From Carnegiea gigantea (Eukaryota; Streptophyta; Magnoliopsida; Caryophyllales; Cactaceae), in assembly GCA_029747015.1 (NCBI GenBank), contig JAKOGI010001961.1, positions 30,001 through 94,000 on the forward strand: a DNA stretch of 64,000 bases, in the 5' to 3' direction. Numbering within the stretch: the first letter of the stretch is position 1; every line of letters begins with the position of its first letter. Positions 49,601 through 60,417 of this stretch are shown here, one piece after another. Under the pieces are notes generated by a model. The model had not been told where the DNA came from. It made no database searches and was given only the letters and a program-made list of their open reading frames with translations. The translations under genes and the position numbers were made by a program.

Positions 49601-49829
49601 TTTAGGGAACAAATATATTAACACTTAGTTCAGGAAATAAGTCCTAGATTGCATACTACTTTGTTTAGGAAACAAAGTCTTTGGCAGCAAGAAAGCATGA
49701 TTAGCCGTGAAGCATAGCATGTATAAATAGCCATGTAATTTGGGATTGTATGATCATCAAGAATCGAAAGCATATAATACAAAAGTCTTGATCACTCGTC
49801 ACCCATAATTTTTCATCCAAATTTCTTTA
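49601..49829 (+). repeat. 3' LTR of copia B
   Basis: 229 bp following the purine tract, with the same GTATAAATAGCCATG core and CAAATTTCTTTA end as the 5' LTR. It carries small indels relative to the 5' copy (an extra TTGTATGA and ATAATTTTTC). Confidence 0.8.
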
Positions 49830-49834
49830 GTTTC

Positions 49835-50265
49835 CTAAATGGAATTGAATCAATCTATATTAAGCTAGAAAAAATTGAAAAACTTAGCTAAGAAATCAAG
49901 AAACAATGGAGGTCAAGCAGCAAGTCATATGTTACTATTTCGTAATTAGAAAATCAAATTCTTATGCTCTTAGCTGTTCACTCAATTGTTATTTTAAAGT
50001 GAACAGAATTCAAGCTTATGCATTTAGAAAAGTTGGTTTTGGAGAATGATATTCACAGGGATTTAAAGATTAGATCATTGACAACATCGCAAAACCAGAG
50101 GATGCTATGATTTGCTTGTGAGTGATGTTCAAGGCTACAATTCAGCTGGATGGGATATTTGTTGAACCAATCCTTGCCATTTCTCTAACTTGCTTGCTTA
50201 TGCTTCTACCCAGATAGCATAGATCTTACATCATATCCTAAAAATATTAAGCCAAGGCACAAATG
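49835..50265. other. Unassigned segment right of copia B
   Basis: About 430 bp of AT-rich sequence between copia B and the right inverted repeat. No gene or known repeat seen. Confidence 0.5.
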
Positions 50266-50926
50266 TTGAAAAGTTAGTGCTAGAGAAGGCATCTTCAGTT
50301 CACTTGAGAACGAGTGAGAGAGAGGGGGAGGGAGATAGAGAGAGAGTTCGATTTGTTTCTTGGTTATTTCTTTTTCAAGCTTTGATTAAGAGCATAGGGA
50401 GGAGATTGAGAGAATCAGAAAGCCAGGAGAGGCTGGTTGGAAACTTAGGCCTAGTGCTTAGACTTTTAGGCTCTGTTTGGACCTTAGAAAATTTAGTAGA
50501 AAGAAAAAAATTTGAAAAAGTTACTTTTTTCTTATATTTGGTTTAGAGAAAATCATTAAGAAAAAAAAATATAGAGGAAAGTTAGGTGAAAAAATTATTA
50601 AAAAAATAGTGATAAAATTTTCCTCATAAAATCATAAGGAAAGTTTGAGTAAAATTTTCAACCTCCTCTAACCTCACATTACTTAGATGACATCAACATG
50701 ATTCAAGCAGTTCAACAACATTTAAATTTCTCATCCAAATTCTTGTATTTTTTCCTCAATCCAAACAAGAGAAAAAACTTATTTTCTTCCTACTTTTTTT
50801 CCTTCACATTTTTTTCCTTCAATTTTTCTTTCCATCAAATTTTCTAATGAACAAACGGAGCCTTATAGCTATATTTTGATTAAAACAGAAAAACTAAAAA
50901 GGTTAGTAGCTGGGTCAGTTCATTGC
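50266..50926. repeat. Inverted repeat, right copy (with MITE)
   Basis: This is the reverse complement of 43371-43612 with moderate divergence, interrupted by the MITE at 50469-50862. It contains a (GA)n-rich block (50310-50350). The outer end reads TGGGTCAGTTCATTGC, matching GCAATGAGCTGACCCA on the left. Confidence 0.65.
50469..50862. mobile_element. Tourist-like MITE (394 bp)
   Basis: Terminal inverted repeats GGCTCTGTTTGGACC and GGCTCCGTTTGTTCA extend into matching TTAGAAAATTT blocks, flanked by TTA on both sides (50466-50468, 50863-50865). The left inverted-repeat copy has the empty site with a single TTA, which proves the insertion. TIR and TTA duplication indicate the PIF/Harbinger (Tourist) group. 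Confidence 0.85.
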
Positions 50927-51084
50927 GTAATGCACTATGATCCACAGCTGCAAGCAGGTAATAAATAGAAGACTTTTTCTACTGATGTTCGTTCTGTTAT
51001 TATTATACTCTTTGTATCCCTTTCTATTTTCAAAAGTGACCTATTTGGTACCTTGTCAAAAATACATTTTTTTCATAGACTTGG

Positions 51085-53545
51085 TCAAGCGAGTTTACAT
51101 ATGTCAACAGGCTAGTTTTATTGATTCCTGCTTTGCTACTCATGCATGTCGCTTGAAAAATCACGAAGCTCCGTGTCCTTGGTCCCCGGATCCAGTAGTT
51201 CCTTGCCTCTCATGGTTTCTGTTGCAAGAAAAACAGAGTTTTAATATTTGTAAACCCCAAGTGCAAGGTGTATCGTTGAGTACTTGGGGTGTCGTCCGCA
51301 GAAATTGTGTTTCCAACTACCAGAGTTCACTAGAGCGTCTCAATCTAGGCGAGATCAAAGGTGAAAGAGAAAAGACTAAACTACGCTACAAATACAGAAA
51401 CAAGCGACTTGGAGTTGTGATTTTACCAATGGATGAACCAACTAACCAAGACGAGTCCTAACCTACCCGAACCACACTATGAACAAGAGATGGTCGGTTG
51501 CACCATCAAAGACCACCCAAGCCCTCTCTCAAGGGTCATGAGCTAGTCTAACTCGTGTAACCACCTACTTTCGTGGGGTTAGGCGAATTAGACCACAAAA
51601 CTAGCAACCCCGGACCTAACTCGATTCGGATACTATTCTCATGTCCCGAACTCGGCTATTCCCTCTCCCACACCAGCTAATTGACCTCACCTCTCAGCAC
51701 GCCCAAAAATATGGATGAAAGCTCTCTCAAGCATTTCATCGAACACCTGGCGGGCGTTAAGGAAAACTCTAAGTTCTAGGCACAGATTGGGTATGGTTAG
51801 GCCAAATACAAGATTAGTTAGCCATCAAGAGGCTAATCACAATCCAAGCCAACACAATGTACCAACAAAACATCAAAAACACAACAAAACCTAAACTAAC
51901 AAACAAGAACAAGAACATGAAGAACAAAGCAAAGGAAATGAAATAAAACGAATTTAAACGAGTAAATAACATAAATTAACAACGAAATTAAACATATAAA
52001 CTAAAAAAAGCAAATACAAGAATTAAACTAGCAAAACATAAACAAGAACAACAATGAAATAAATAGAGAAAGGAAGAGGGAAACTTATGCTTGAATTGAT
52101 TGAAGAACTTGAAATCCACAAGCTTGAATCCCAAAATACAAACTACAATCCTAATCTAATCCTCCTATTGAGGTTTTTATTGGCTAAAAACCTAACCTAA
52201 ACTACTCTAGGAATCGCCAGAGCAAAACCCAAGCAAGCTCCCGTGCGACCTCTCGACGACCCCCCAAATAGACGCCCGAACGAAGCCTTAAATAAACCGA
52301 GACCGGGAAAAACTGGGAGGATGGCACGACCGTGCCACGTGGCACGGCCCGACCGTGCCACGTTGCTGGCACGGTGGGCCGTCTCCCCGGTTTTGCCCGG
52401 TTTTGTTCATTTCCGCCGGTTTTCGCTGTGTTGTCCCGTCTTCGTCCCTTTTTGCGACGTTTGCTTGATGTGGAGTTATTTCCTACAAAACGCAAATAAA
52501 ACAAGGTAAAATCCTATAAAATAAAGTTATTATACGAGCAAAAAGTGGGAGAAAGAGGCGCGTAAAATAGGTAAATTTACCGTTCAACAGTTTCTCTCGT
52601 TGTGATTCATATCCTTCTATATTTGTGCGTCACAGAGGTTCTGACACCCTTCTTCTTTTGTATGTCAATGACATTATTCTAACTGGGAGTTGTTCCACTA
52701 TTATGGATTCTTTCATTGATCTCCTTTTGACAGTACGCTATGAACAATCTAGTATCTAGGTAACTTGCATTATTTTGTAATTGTGCATGTTTCTTGTTCA
52801 TTCATAGTTTTTCTTTCCCCCTCCAAAGCAAGTACATTACATACTCATCTTCTTTGTCATCTTCAAACCTACTAGCCTGTTTGCACTCCTTCTACTACTA
52901 GGATTCCTTTATCCCTTTTTGATGGTGAATTACTTGTTGATCCTTTCGAGTGCAGAAGTATAGTAGGAGCATTACAAATTATAACTATGACTCGACCTAA
53001 TATTGCATATGTAGTAGTTCATGTAGTTTTCTAATTTATGCGTGCTCCCCATACCACTCATATGTTTGCTATCAAGCATATTTTGAGGTACTTGTAGGAT
53101 ATGCTTGATCATGGGATTTTATTACGAGTTGCAATGGTGCCTTTTTTGTTGTAGCTTATTCTGATGCCAATGGGGTTAGGTGTACAGACACTTATCGTTT
53201 CCATGATGAGCTACACAGAGCTTTGTAGCTCAAATCTCACTGCTTGGCACTCTAAGAAGCAATCCATAGTTTCTAAGTCCTCTACTGAATATGAGTATCA
53301 TGTCGTCGTTTACACCATTCTTGAAAGAATTAAGATTTGTAAATTACTACATCATGATAACAGTATGTATATCCTGTTATTGTTTTCCATGAGAATGCGT
53401 TGCTCAATGCCCTTTCTTGTGCATTATGTACCTACTAGGTTTAAGTTAGCAGATATTTTTGCACAAGAATTGTCATCCCAGCAATTGTCTTTACTCCATT
53501 CCATTCTATCCACGCACTCTCCATACAAAATGATGGGGTGTATGA
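51085..53545 (+). pseudogene. Copia A fragment: rest of reverse transcriptase and RNase H
   Basis: At 51085-51214 the translation gives VYICQQASFIDS and CRLKNHEAPCPW, the middle of copia reverse transcriptase. After the solo LTR (51220-52589) it continues GSDTLLLLYVNDIILTG (catalytic YVDD changed to YVND, 52661-52672), then LVDPFECRSIVGALQ, ITMTRPNIAYVV, AWHSKKQSIVSKSSTEYEY and TRFKLADIFAQEL (RNase H, up to about 53490). Stops, frameshifts and the altered catalytic residue make it a relic. A 3' LTR may begin at TGTATGATAGG near 53538. Confidence 0.78.
51220..52589 (-). mobile_element. Solo LTR (1,370 bp) inside copia A
   Basis: Plus-sense ends are TGTTGCAAGAAAAAC and CCGTTCAACA, with a perfect TSD GTTTC (51215-51219 and 52590-52594). 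Removing it restores the copia A frame. Minus orientation is inferred from a TTATTTAA box and the following GATTAGATTAGGATTGTAG, which resembles the 5553-6812 solo LTR. U3 holds nested GC-rich palindromes built on TGGCACGG/CCGTGCCA (about 52323-52385). The arginine- and proline-rich open frames here are by-products of that GC-rich block. Confidence 0.82.
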
Positions 53546-54514
53546 TAGGAAATCGGATTTATATATTTTTGCTACCATAAATACAAAGTTTTAGGGCTCC
53601 CAATTCGACAAATCACTCAACCCACACCGTGTCAAAGTATCTGTTTTGTGAATTATTATTAAAAATGTCATTTATCTAAAAATGATTGATGGAGTAGAAT
53701 TTCAAGCCCTGAATCTATATAAAATTTTGCTAAATGAATTAGCTAATACCATTGATATCATGCCAGGAAAAGAGTTACTGATGGTTTGGCTCCAAACTAT
53801 ATGATGATCTTCTTCTTGAGATTCAATGAAAAAGGCAGAGATCAGAGGGCCTGCAAAACTAAAATGACTTTGTCGGGCCTGATAGATGACATGGGCCCAT
53901 GATAAGGATCTCAACGTCCATATGTAGGAACCACATGCCCTGTCTTATGAGTGTGACCCATGTCTACAAGTTATCATCACCAACTAGTTTTTTGTTTTTT
54001 TGGCGGCCCCTCAGGAGTCATGAGTTTTTTTGCCCCTTTTGATATTTTATTATTTGAAAATTAAGCTAAATTCGGTTTATAATGATAGAGTTCTCCAAAT
54101 ATAGATTTTTTTTTCATCATAAGATTCAACACAAAATTTCATTTGAGAAAAAAAAAAAAAAACACCAGAGTCGAATAGCTTAAACTAACATGTAATAGTT
54201 AAAGTGATGGCTAATGACACTGAAAATTATATTAGTCTTTTCTGATTGAGATAAGAAGCACTGCCCATTTTATCACGTAATGTTCCTCTCCCCCCCCCCC
54301 CCCCCCAAAAAAAAAAGAAGCTTGTTAGCTAAATTTGAACTGGGATAAGCCCTCTTCGTAACAAGCTGTAAAATATTATCTGGATTCAAATATCAACAAC
54401 AACACAAACAACGTAATTATACACTATGCATAATAATGTAGGTAACTATTATACCCAATATAAACAATGTACATGTATGTGTTAAATTGTCGGTATATAA
54501 TTGGAAATCTAACT
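53546..54514. other. Non-coding, no gene seen
   Basis: AT-rich sequence after the copia A relic, with a C17-A10 tract at 54290-54316. No conserved motif recognised. Confidence 0.5.
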
Positions 54515-54901
54515 AGGGTGATGATATGTGTCTTGCTGCAAGACACTCTTAAATATCTTAGCGTAACTCAAATTAATATATTTTATGATCTAAAAACACC
54601 AAATTTTTATTAATTACAACTTATTATGAGTTACAAAGCTTTAATATTCGTTAGTTACGCCAACAACTACAAACTGACATCCTAATCGGACTAACTCTAT
54701 CCGCATGGCATATGACATATGTAATTTTGTAAATGTGAAAAATTATATATAAAAGGATGATTTTACATAATTTATAAGTTGTGACAACCTTCTATTATTC
54801 AATCATATTATTTTGTTCCAATTTAATATGTGATAAGATATATTTTAAGCGAAAAAAAGATACTTAAAAAGTGTCTTACTGCAAGACATTTATCGTTTTG
54901 C
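54515..54901. mobile_element. MITE with self-complementary termini (387 bp)
   Basis: Inverted repeats of about 40 bp each contain a near-palindrome (GTGTCTTGCTGCAAGACAC on the left, GTGTCTTACTGCAAGACAT on the right). An 8-bp TSD ATCTAACT flanks it (54507-54514, 54902-54909). The 8-bp duplication suggests a hAT-type element, though TIR length would also suit a Mutator-type one. Confidence 0.75.
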
Positions 54902-54909
54902 ATCTAACT

Positions 54910-57064
54910 GATATGCACGTCATTGTCTCTTGGCTGAAAACAAAGTTGAGGATTTTAATGGTTGCCTTTATTATCTTATAAAATCTTACACTTAAGCTTG
55001 TCTTTTGAGAACTTTAAAAATTTTCCTTTGTTTTTTTTTTTAACTATTATCAATTTCGATTTTCGAAAGATACTAAGAAAATGTCCTTTCAAAAAATTTC
55101 ACCAAATCAAAGTAATAATACAATTTTTATTATGGGGACCATATTAAGATGGAAGACTCTATGCTTTCGACATCTGATGCTAAGGATATCTGCAATCCCC
55201 AGAGGCAGATATAGATTTTTGGAATAATGTTGTCAGATCAATAAAATTTTTAGAATTTTGTGAAAGAAAAACTGTGAAATTTTTTGATGGGAACATTCAT
55301 ATAGATTTAATTGATATATAAAATATAGCATCGTCAAAAATTGAGCATGGTTACATGAAATTTTTTCTTTTTTTAAATTGCCACTAACAATCACAGCTAT
55401 ATTGAAGTCGAATAACTGGAACTTATGATCATAGGTACGGTGACAAGTTACTTCATAGAGATCATCATTAAAACATAGTCATAAATCTGACATAACATAA
55501 ATAAAACCCAAAAAACAAAAAACAAAGAAAAGGCTTTCAAAAACGTGAAATCACCAACTTCACATGAGGAGGAGCCAGAGTCACTATTACTACAAAGAGG
55601 CTTCGGCAATTATGGCAGTTGGGACTTTTTTGTGAAATGCAGTTTTCTTCTGCATTTATTGGGTGCAAAATACCAACGTTTGAATTAATTGGATTAAGTG
55701 TTTCAGATGTCAGTCAACAAGAATAATTAATTAATAAGCATTTGACAAGCTGATACAACTTTTTTTTCTCCTTAACAATTTAGGCTAGAAGTTGATTCAA
55801 TTAGCCTTTGTGCCTCTAGACTTTAGGGGAAAGAACCTGTTAGATTTACTCTTTTTGCTTTCCATTGTGATCACCTCAAATGTGTCATCTTTTCCTGAAT
55901 TTCTAGCGTTGAACTTGAAATGATATGTGCATGTAAAATAGTAGCATCAAATGCTTATTTTAAGATTTTTAAGCACTCATACATCACAGAATATTATGTG
56001 CTTTCAGAAACACATGCTTTCGCATGGCACACAATTTTTTTTCTCAAGTGTGCTTGTCATATATAACATTTTAATATGCTTTAAATTTGCATATGTAGCT
56101 TTTGAGTGCATGTACACTCAATTGCATAAAGTAGGCTTTGGTAACATGTATATAGTAATAGAAATTACAACTAGTTACCCTGATAAAAGAACAAACTTGA
56201 CCTAAAGGTACCATCTCACTGATGAGAATTTAGGACATACAAGATCCTATGTTTAGTGACACAAATAGCGCATAAAAAAAACTATTAATTTGTGATAAGC
56301 ATTCATGCGATCTACCCTTTTAAATATTGTGCAACTATTTCAATTTTTCAGTCACTAGTTTTACTCTAAAGATTGAATATACTTAAAGGCTTGAATACCA
56401 ACAAGTATAAACCTCACAAAATCACAAAAAAATGTGCATTATCTCCTACTCCACCTGAGAGCATTAATGGTAGAAATTGCATTTTGGACGATTATTATAT
56501 AGACAATTCAGGTGTACATATTTAAGGTACGCCCAGTCTTACATGGCAAGCCACGTATTTTCAAATAAAACACAAGCACGAGATGATCTGGAATAAAAAG
56601 CAAAATGAAAAGCATCAAAAAGCAGTTTTACACCGACAAAAAATTAATTCAAACATTTTCTCTCTCATTCTATTCTCTTTCTCTCTCTACAAACTATTGC
56701 TATGATGCCTAAGATTTCTTACGCTCGAACACCATTGCTTATGAAATTTTATGAGATTCAAACGTACAAGTGAAGAAATTCAACAAAAACTCCTAGAATC
56801 AACTAAAAACAGGAAGTTTGAACTAAAAAACTGAGCACTTGGAAGTTAGGTTTGCTTGCTACAATGTGGACGTTAGCATAGCAAATGACCAAGAAAAAAG
56901 AAAACTCTAGATTCAACAATAGATATATTTTTTGAACAATAGTGTAACGTGAGCTTTATGAAACAATGATCGCAGCCAATGGAATTCATGAACAACAGAT
57001 ATAGAGGCTTGTCTTTTTTGCGAGGCACTGTTATCTATTTTGTCGACAAACTGAGGTTTAACTA
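54910..57064. other. Non-coding, no gene seen
   Basis: About 2.1 kb of AT-rich DNA. The longest open frames are under 90 codons, without recognisable motifs or splice structure. A poly-T run lies near 55030. Confidence 0.5.
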
Positions 57065-57840
57065 GTGAACATTAGTTATATGTTTGGTGAACATTGCTTA
57101 TATGTTTCGCGAACGAGTGTTATCTCCTGTAGGAACAACTTATATTTGCTTTGTCAAAAACTTCTATGTTAAGTATTTATTCATGCTAATTTCATCAAAT
57201 CAAAGATGAACACAAACATTATAAGTGTATCAATTACCATAGACATAGGGCTTGTTTTTTTGCGAATAATTGTATTTTTTGAACGACTTTTATATGCCTT
57301 GTGAACAATGCATATCTAGCTTGTGAACAGCTGATAAATACTTTGTGAACATTGCTTGTCTAGCTTGTGAACAATTAATATGTGTTCTGTGAATACTTGT
57401 TGTCTATTTCGTGATCAAGCAGTATACCAAGCATTTATTCATGTTAAACTAGTTTGTGAAATATTAATGTGTGTTTCGTGAACATTAGTTATCTGTTTTT
57501 TTAACTACTATTGTCTGCCTTGTGACCAACCAGTATATACTAATGTAATACTTGGTTAGATGTAACTAATCTTGTAATACAAACAAATTTGTAATTGTGC
57601 TTTTATTATCTTATTTGGTCGTATGAGAGTATTGTAATAAAGGACTTTCTTGTAATTATAATTACCACAAACTAAGTAATAATGATTGCATTGCAAAATT
57701 GATTGCATTACATTGTCATTACATTACATCCAACCAAACATCACATAAGTGTTTACTCATGCTAATATGACTTGTGAATCACTAATGTGTGTTTGGTGAA
57801 TATTACTTATTTGCTTTGTGAACAGCTGTTTAGATTTGTA
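57065..57840 (+). repeat. Degenerate minisatellite with exact 22-bp period
   Basis: Units begin GTGAACA and read like GTGAACATTGCTTATATGTTTC. Starts at 57065, 57087 and 57109, then 57301, 57323, 57345, 57367, 57389 and 57411, are spaced exactly 22 bp. Register continues at 57456, 57478 and 57522 (about 22 or 44 bp) and again at 57774, 57796 and 57818. A box like TTTATTCATGCTAAT recurs at about 57174, 57434 and 57752, suggesting a larger repeat unit. A MITE sits inside. Confidence 0.8.
57551..57739. mobile_element. Small MITE (about 189 bp) inside the minisatellite
   Basis: Inverted termini CTTGGTTAGATGTAA and TTACATCCAACCAAAC match at 13 of 15 bases. The inside is AT-rich with repeated TTGTAAT/ATTACA. 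The duplication is unclear, so the superfamily is undetermined. Confidence 0.6.
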
Positions 57841-58681
57841 TTTGAACCTCCAAAACCACTTCAAAATCAAACTAGGTTGATTATGAAGCTAATGATCAAC
57901 AGTACCAGTAGAATCCTCTATATGACTTGCCCCAATTCAAAATATGAAACAATTTGAATGCAAAGAATGTAAAAATCAGCACAAAATTTGGGTAGCTTGG
58001 AGAGGAAGCAAGCCAAGCCTCTGCCCAATAAACAACGTACAAATTTTAGCAAATTATGAAATTTAGGGCAAAATAAACAACATGAAAAAGCCCCAAAAAA
58101 AGGAAAAAAAGAAAAAAATGAAGTGAATGGAATAAAATACTTGGCACAAATTAATAGGATTGTACATGTAGTGAAAATGCGCATGGGAAAAAGGGGGTGT
58201 TTCAGAAAAAGGAGCATCAGTGACGATGTTTTGGCTTGCAAATTTTGGGTGCCAAAAGCATATATAATAATTTGTCTTTTTCTTCTTGTCCAATAATTTA
58301 TTCTAATAGAAAGAAAAATTTTATGTATCTAATGAATTTACTATCTATTTATAGGGTATTTAAGATCATTCTATTAGACATTTAGGGGTTATCAACTGGA
58401 CGAGAATTAAATTCAAGTCCCAAAGGCTTGGTAACTATTTCGTTTTTTATTCCTAAGCAAAGAAACTATAGGTCGCCCAGATTCAACGCTAGTAATGTTG
58501 ATAAATAAGTGGTAACTGTGTCTATTGGCCTTTCGCATGTATTTACTTAATTGCCAGTTGTAGGTTCGCCTTAACATTTTATTTTATTTTTTTTTTACTC
58601 ACACGCAGGCGTGCGCACACAGGGAGTTTATAAAAATATTAGTTGATTGAGGTTCAAATAATTTAACACTTGCTTCTTTTT
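57841..58681. other. Non-coding, no gene seen
   Basis: AT-rich sequence with short open frames only. No repeat family recognised. Confidence 0.45.
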
Positions 58682-59017
58682 GGGTGTGTTTGGTTTTAGG
58701 AAAGTCCGATGGAAAAAAAAAATTTTAGAAAAATGGTCTTATTTCCTTTAATTTGTTTGGATTTTAAAAATTGGAAAGAAAAAAAATTGGTGGAAAAAAT
58801 CATGGAAAATTTGATTAATTTGGTTCAAAATATTTTTCGCCCAAAAATGAAAGGAAAGTGATTGGAAAATCTGGAGCACATATATCCCGACTCTCTCTCT
58901 CTCTCTCTCTCTCGCCCCCTTCTCTACAAAATTGTTGAACAGAGCCACCAGCACCCAAAACCGCAGCCACCAGCACCCATAACCGGAACCACCTCTCACT
59001 GAAGCTAGTCATCGTCA

Positions 59018-59149
59018 ATGGCAAAATCTACCGCAGATGCCGTGTTTAGCCCCCCGAACCATCCATCGCCGTCGCTTGCACCACCACCAACAAGTTTGAA
59101 CATTCTCCAATTCACAAACCAGATAGAATGGATGAAGTGCGCTGATTAA
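59018..59149 (+). pseudogene. Possible captured gene scrap (43 codons)
   Basis: A short frame opens MAKSTADAVFSPPNHPS and ends MKCAD before a stop. The local sequence is more GC- and codon-like than its AT-rich surroundings and follows a CT-rich tract resembling a 5' UTR, so it may be the first coding piece of a captured gene. No family was recognised. Confidence 0.25.
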
Positions 59150-59211
59150 GCACGTTCATAGCTCTTGAGATTGAGAAAGAAGAATTTGAGTACAATATCA
59201 CAATTTGGGTT

Positions 59212-59592
59212 AAAGGTACATTCAACAATAGCGTTTTGAGTAGCGTTTAGTATTTTGATCAAGTCAGCACACTAATTAATCAATCTTTAGTATTCGATAA
59301 CCTAGTATTTTAACTAGCATTTCAAGTAGTATTTGACGTTCTAAGCAGCATTTTTTGAAAGCGTTTTATATTTTTTTACCAAAAATATCCTTTGGAAATT
59401 TTATATTTGGAAATTTTACATTAAGCAGCTAACCTAACATTTAAATTTACCGAACACATTTGTTTCAACCGTTCATCTAAACAACTATCCGCTAACAGCT
59501 AAATTAGAAACGATATCAGCTACCTAAACAATTGTCCGCTATGTGAACCACTATCCCTTATCGAAACAGCTAATTTTGTCGAACATGGCCTA
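59212..59592. mobile_element. Probable MITE (about 380 bp)
   Basis: The left end GGTACATTCAACAATAG and the inverted right end GGCCATGTTCGACAAA resemble each other, flanked by TAA-like triplets. The interior has repeated GTAGCGTTT/GTAGTATTT and ACAGCTAA/CAGCTA boxes typical of MITEs. Exact ends uncertain. Confidence 0.4.
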
Positions 59593-59906
59593 AATTTGAT
59601 AAAAATAGTTAAATCAATTTGGAAAAATTAGACTAAATTACAAAAAAATGGGATTAATTATTCGAAAATTTTTCAGATTTGGGTTCTATATTGGGAGGTT
59701 TAGCGTGAAAGGGATGAGGACGCATCTACAGTACGTGCAAAAGATCATAAATATCCTCCTTTTTTCCTCTTTTTCTTATTTTTCATTCATATTTTCTTCA
59801 GATCAAACAAGGGAGAAAAGTTTGTTTTTTACCCATTTTTCTTTCCTCCTATTTTTTTCCCTTCTAATTTTCTTTCGTACTTATTTTCTTAAAACCAAAT
59901 ACAACC

Positions 59907-60417
59907 TTAAGGAATATATCTCATAATCAAATCTTATAAATGAAGAAAAACTCAAATACGAGAAAAATGTACATGGAGTTGATTCAAATACTTTTATTTT
60001 GATTAAAGAAGGGGGGAGGGAAAAAAAAAGGGCAGAAAAACTTAGCCTTCGACCGAGTGGACGAAACGGCTAGTGCTACAGTGCAGAACAATTCCAGTCT
60101 GCAACTCACATGGGGTAAAGCCCAATAATTACACAAAAACACAGGGCGTCCTTGTAAATTCCCCGCCAATTTGTTCGAATTCTTTTACTTTCGGACCGTT
60201 GGGGGGCCCGTTGTAGACAGTAAGATAACGGTTAAAAAACCCCATTCAAAAACGGAAAACCAATTCTCCTTCTTCCTTTACTTACAAACATCCAACACAC
60301 ATACTCAGAACACTTTTTCTCTCCAAAAAAACACCTTTGTGCATCCAAACTGAAGAAAACAGCTTCGCAAAACTAGAGAAAAACAAGAGGGATAAAGTTG
60401 TGCTCTTTTCCATTCCC
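59907..60417 (+). promoter_or_regulatory. Upstream region and 5' UTR of the glutaredoxin-like gene
   Basis: About 500 bp between the last mobile element and the start codon. The 150 bp before the ATG are rich in C, A and T with CTCC/TTCTTCC runs typical of plant 5' leaders. No clear TATA box was identified. There is no in-frame ATG upstream before a stop, so the leader ends at 60418. Confidence 0.4.

Larger units (their letters stand above)
44512..49829 (+). mobile_element. Ty1/copia retrotransposon (copia B), 5.3 kb, inactive
   Basis: Short LTRs of 214 and 229 bp flank gag, protease, integrase, reverse transcriptase and RNase H in that order, the Ty1/copia order. The TSD GTTTC is perfect (44507-44511 and 49830-49834). 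The primer site TGGCATCAGAGC directly follows the 5' LTR, and TTGAGGGGGAG precedes the 3' LTR. LTR ends read TATTAGG or TTTAGGG and CTTTA, not TG...CA. A 615-bp solo LTR (45512-46126) interrupts it, and many stops disable it. Confidence 0.88.
58682..59906. mobile_element. Candidate MITE-like element carrying unrelated sequence
   Basis: The ends read GGGTGTGTTTGGTTTTAGGAAA and, inverted, AGGTTGTATTTGGTTTTAAGAAA, with purine-rich and pyrimidine-rich subterminal zones like those of the 50469 MITE. Only one side shows a clear TTA (59907), so the boundary is uncertain. The middle contains a CT microsatellite (58890-58915), a proline-rich open frame and a second MITE. Confidence 0.4.

Noticed and set aside
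50937..51461. A 174-codon frame that looks like one protein.
   Set aside because: It is a chimera. The middle is copia A reverse-transcriptase relic, and the part after 51220 is the inserted solo LTR.
60337..60417. A 27-codon N-terminal extension of the glutaredoxin-like protein.
   Set aside because: The extension has no ATG, only TTG. The MGCVSSK start at 60418 matches the family.
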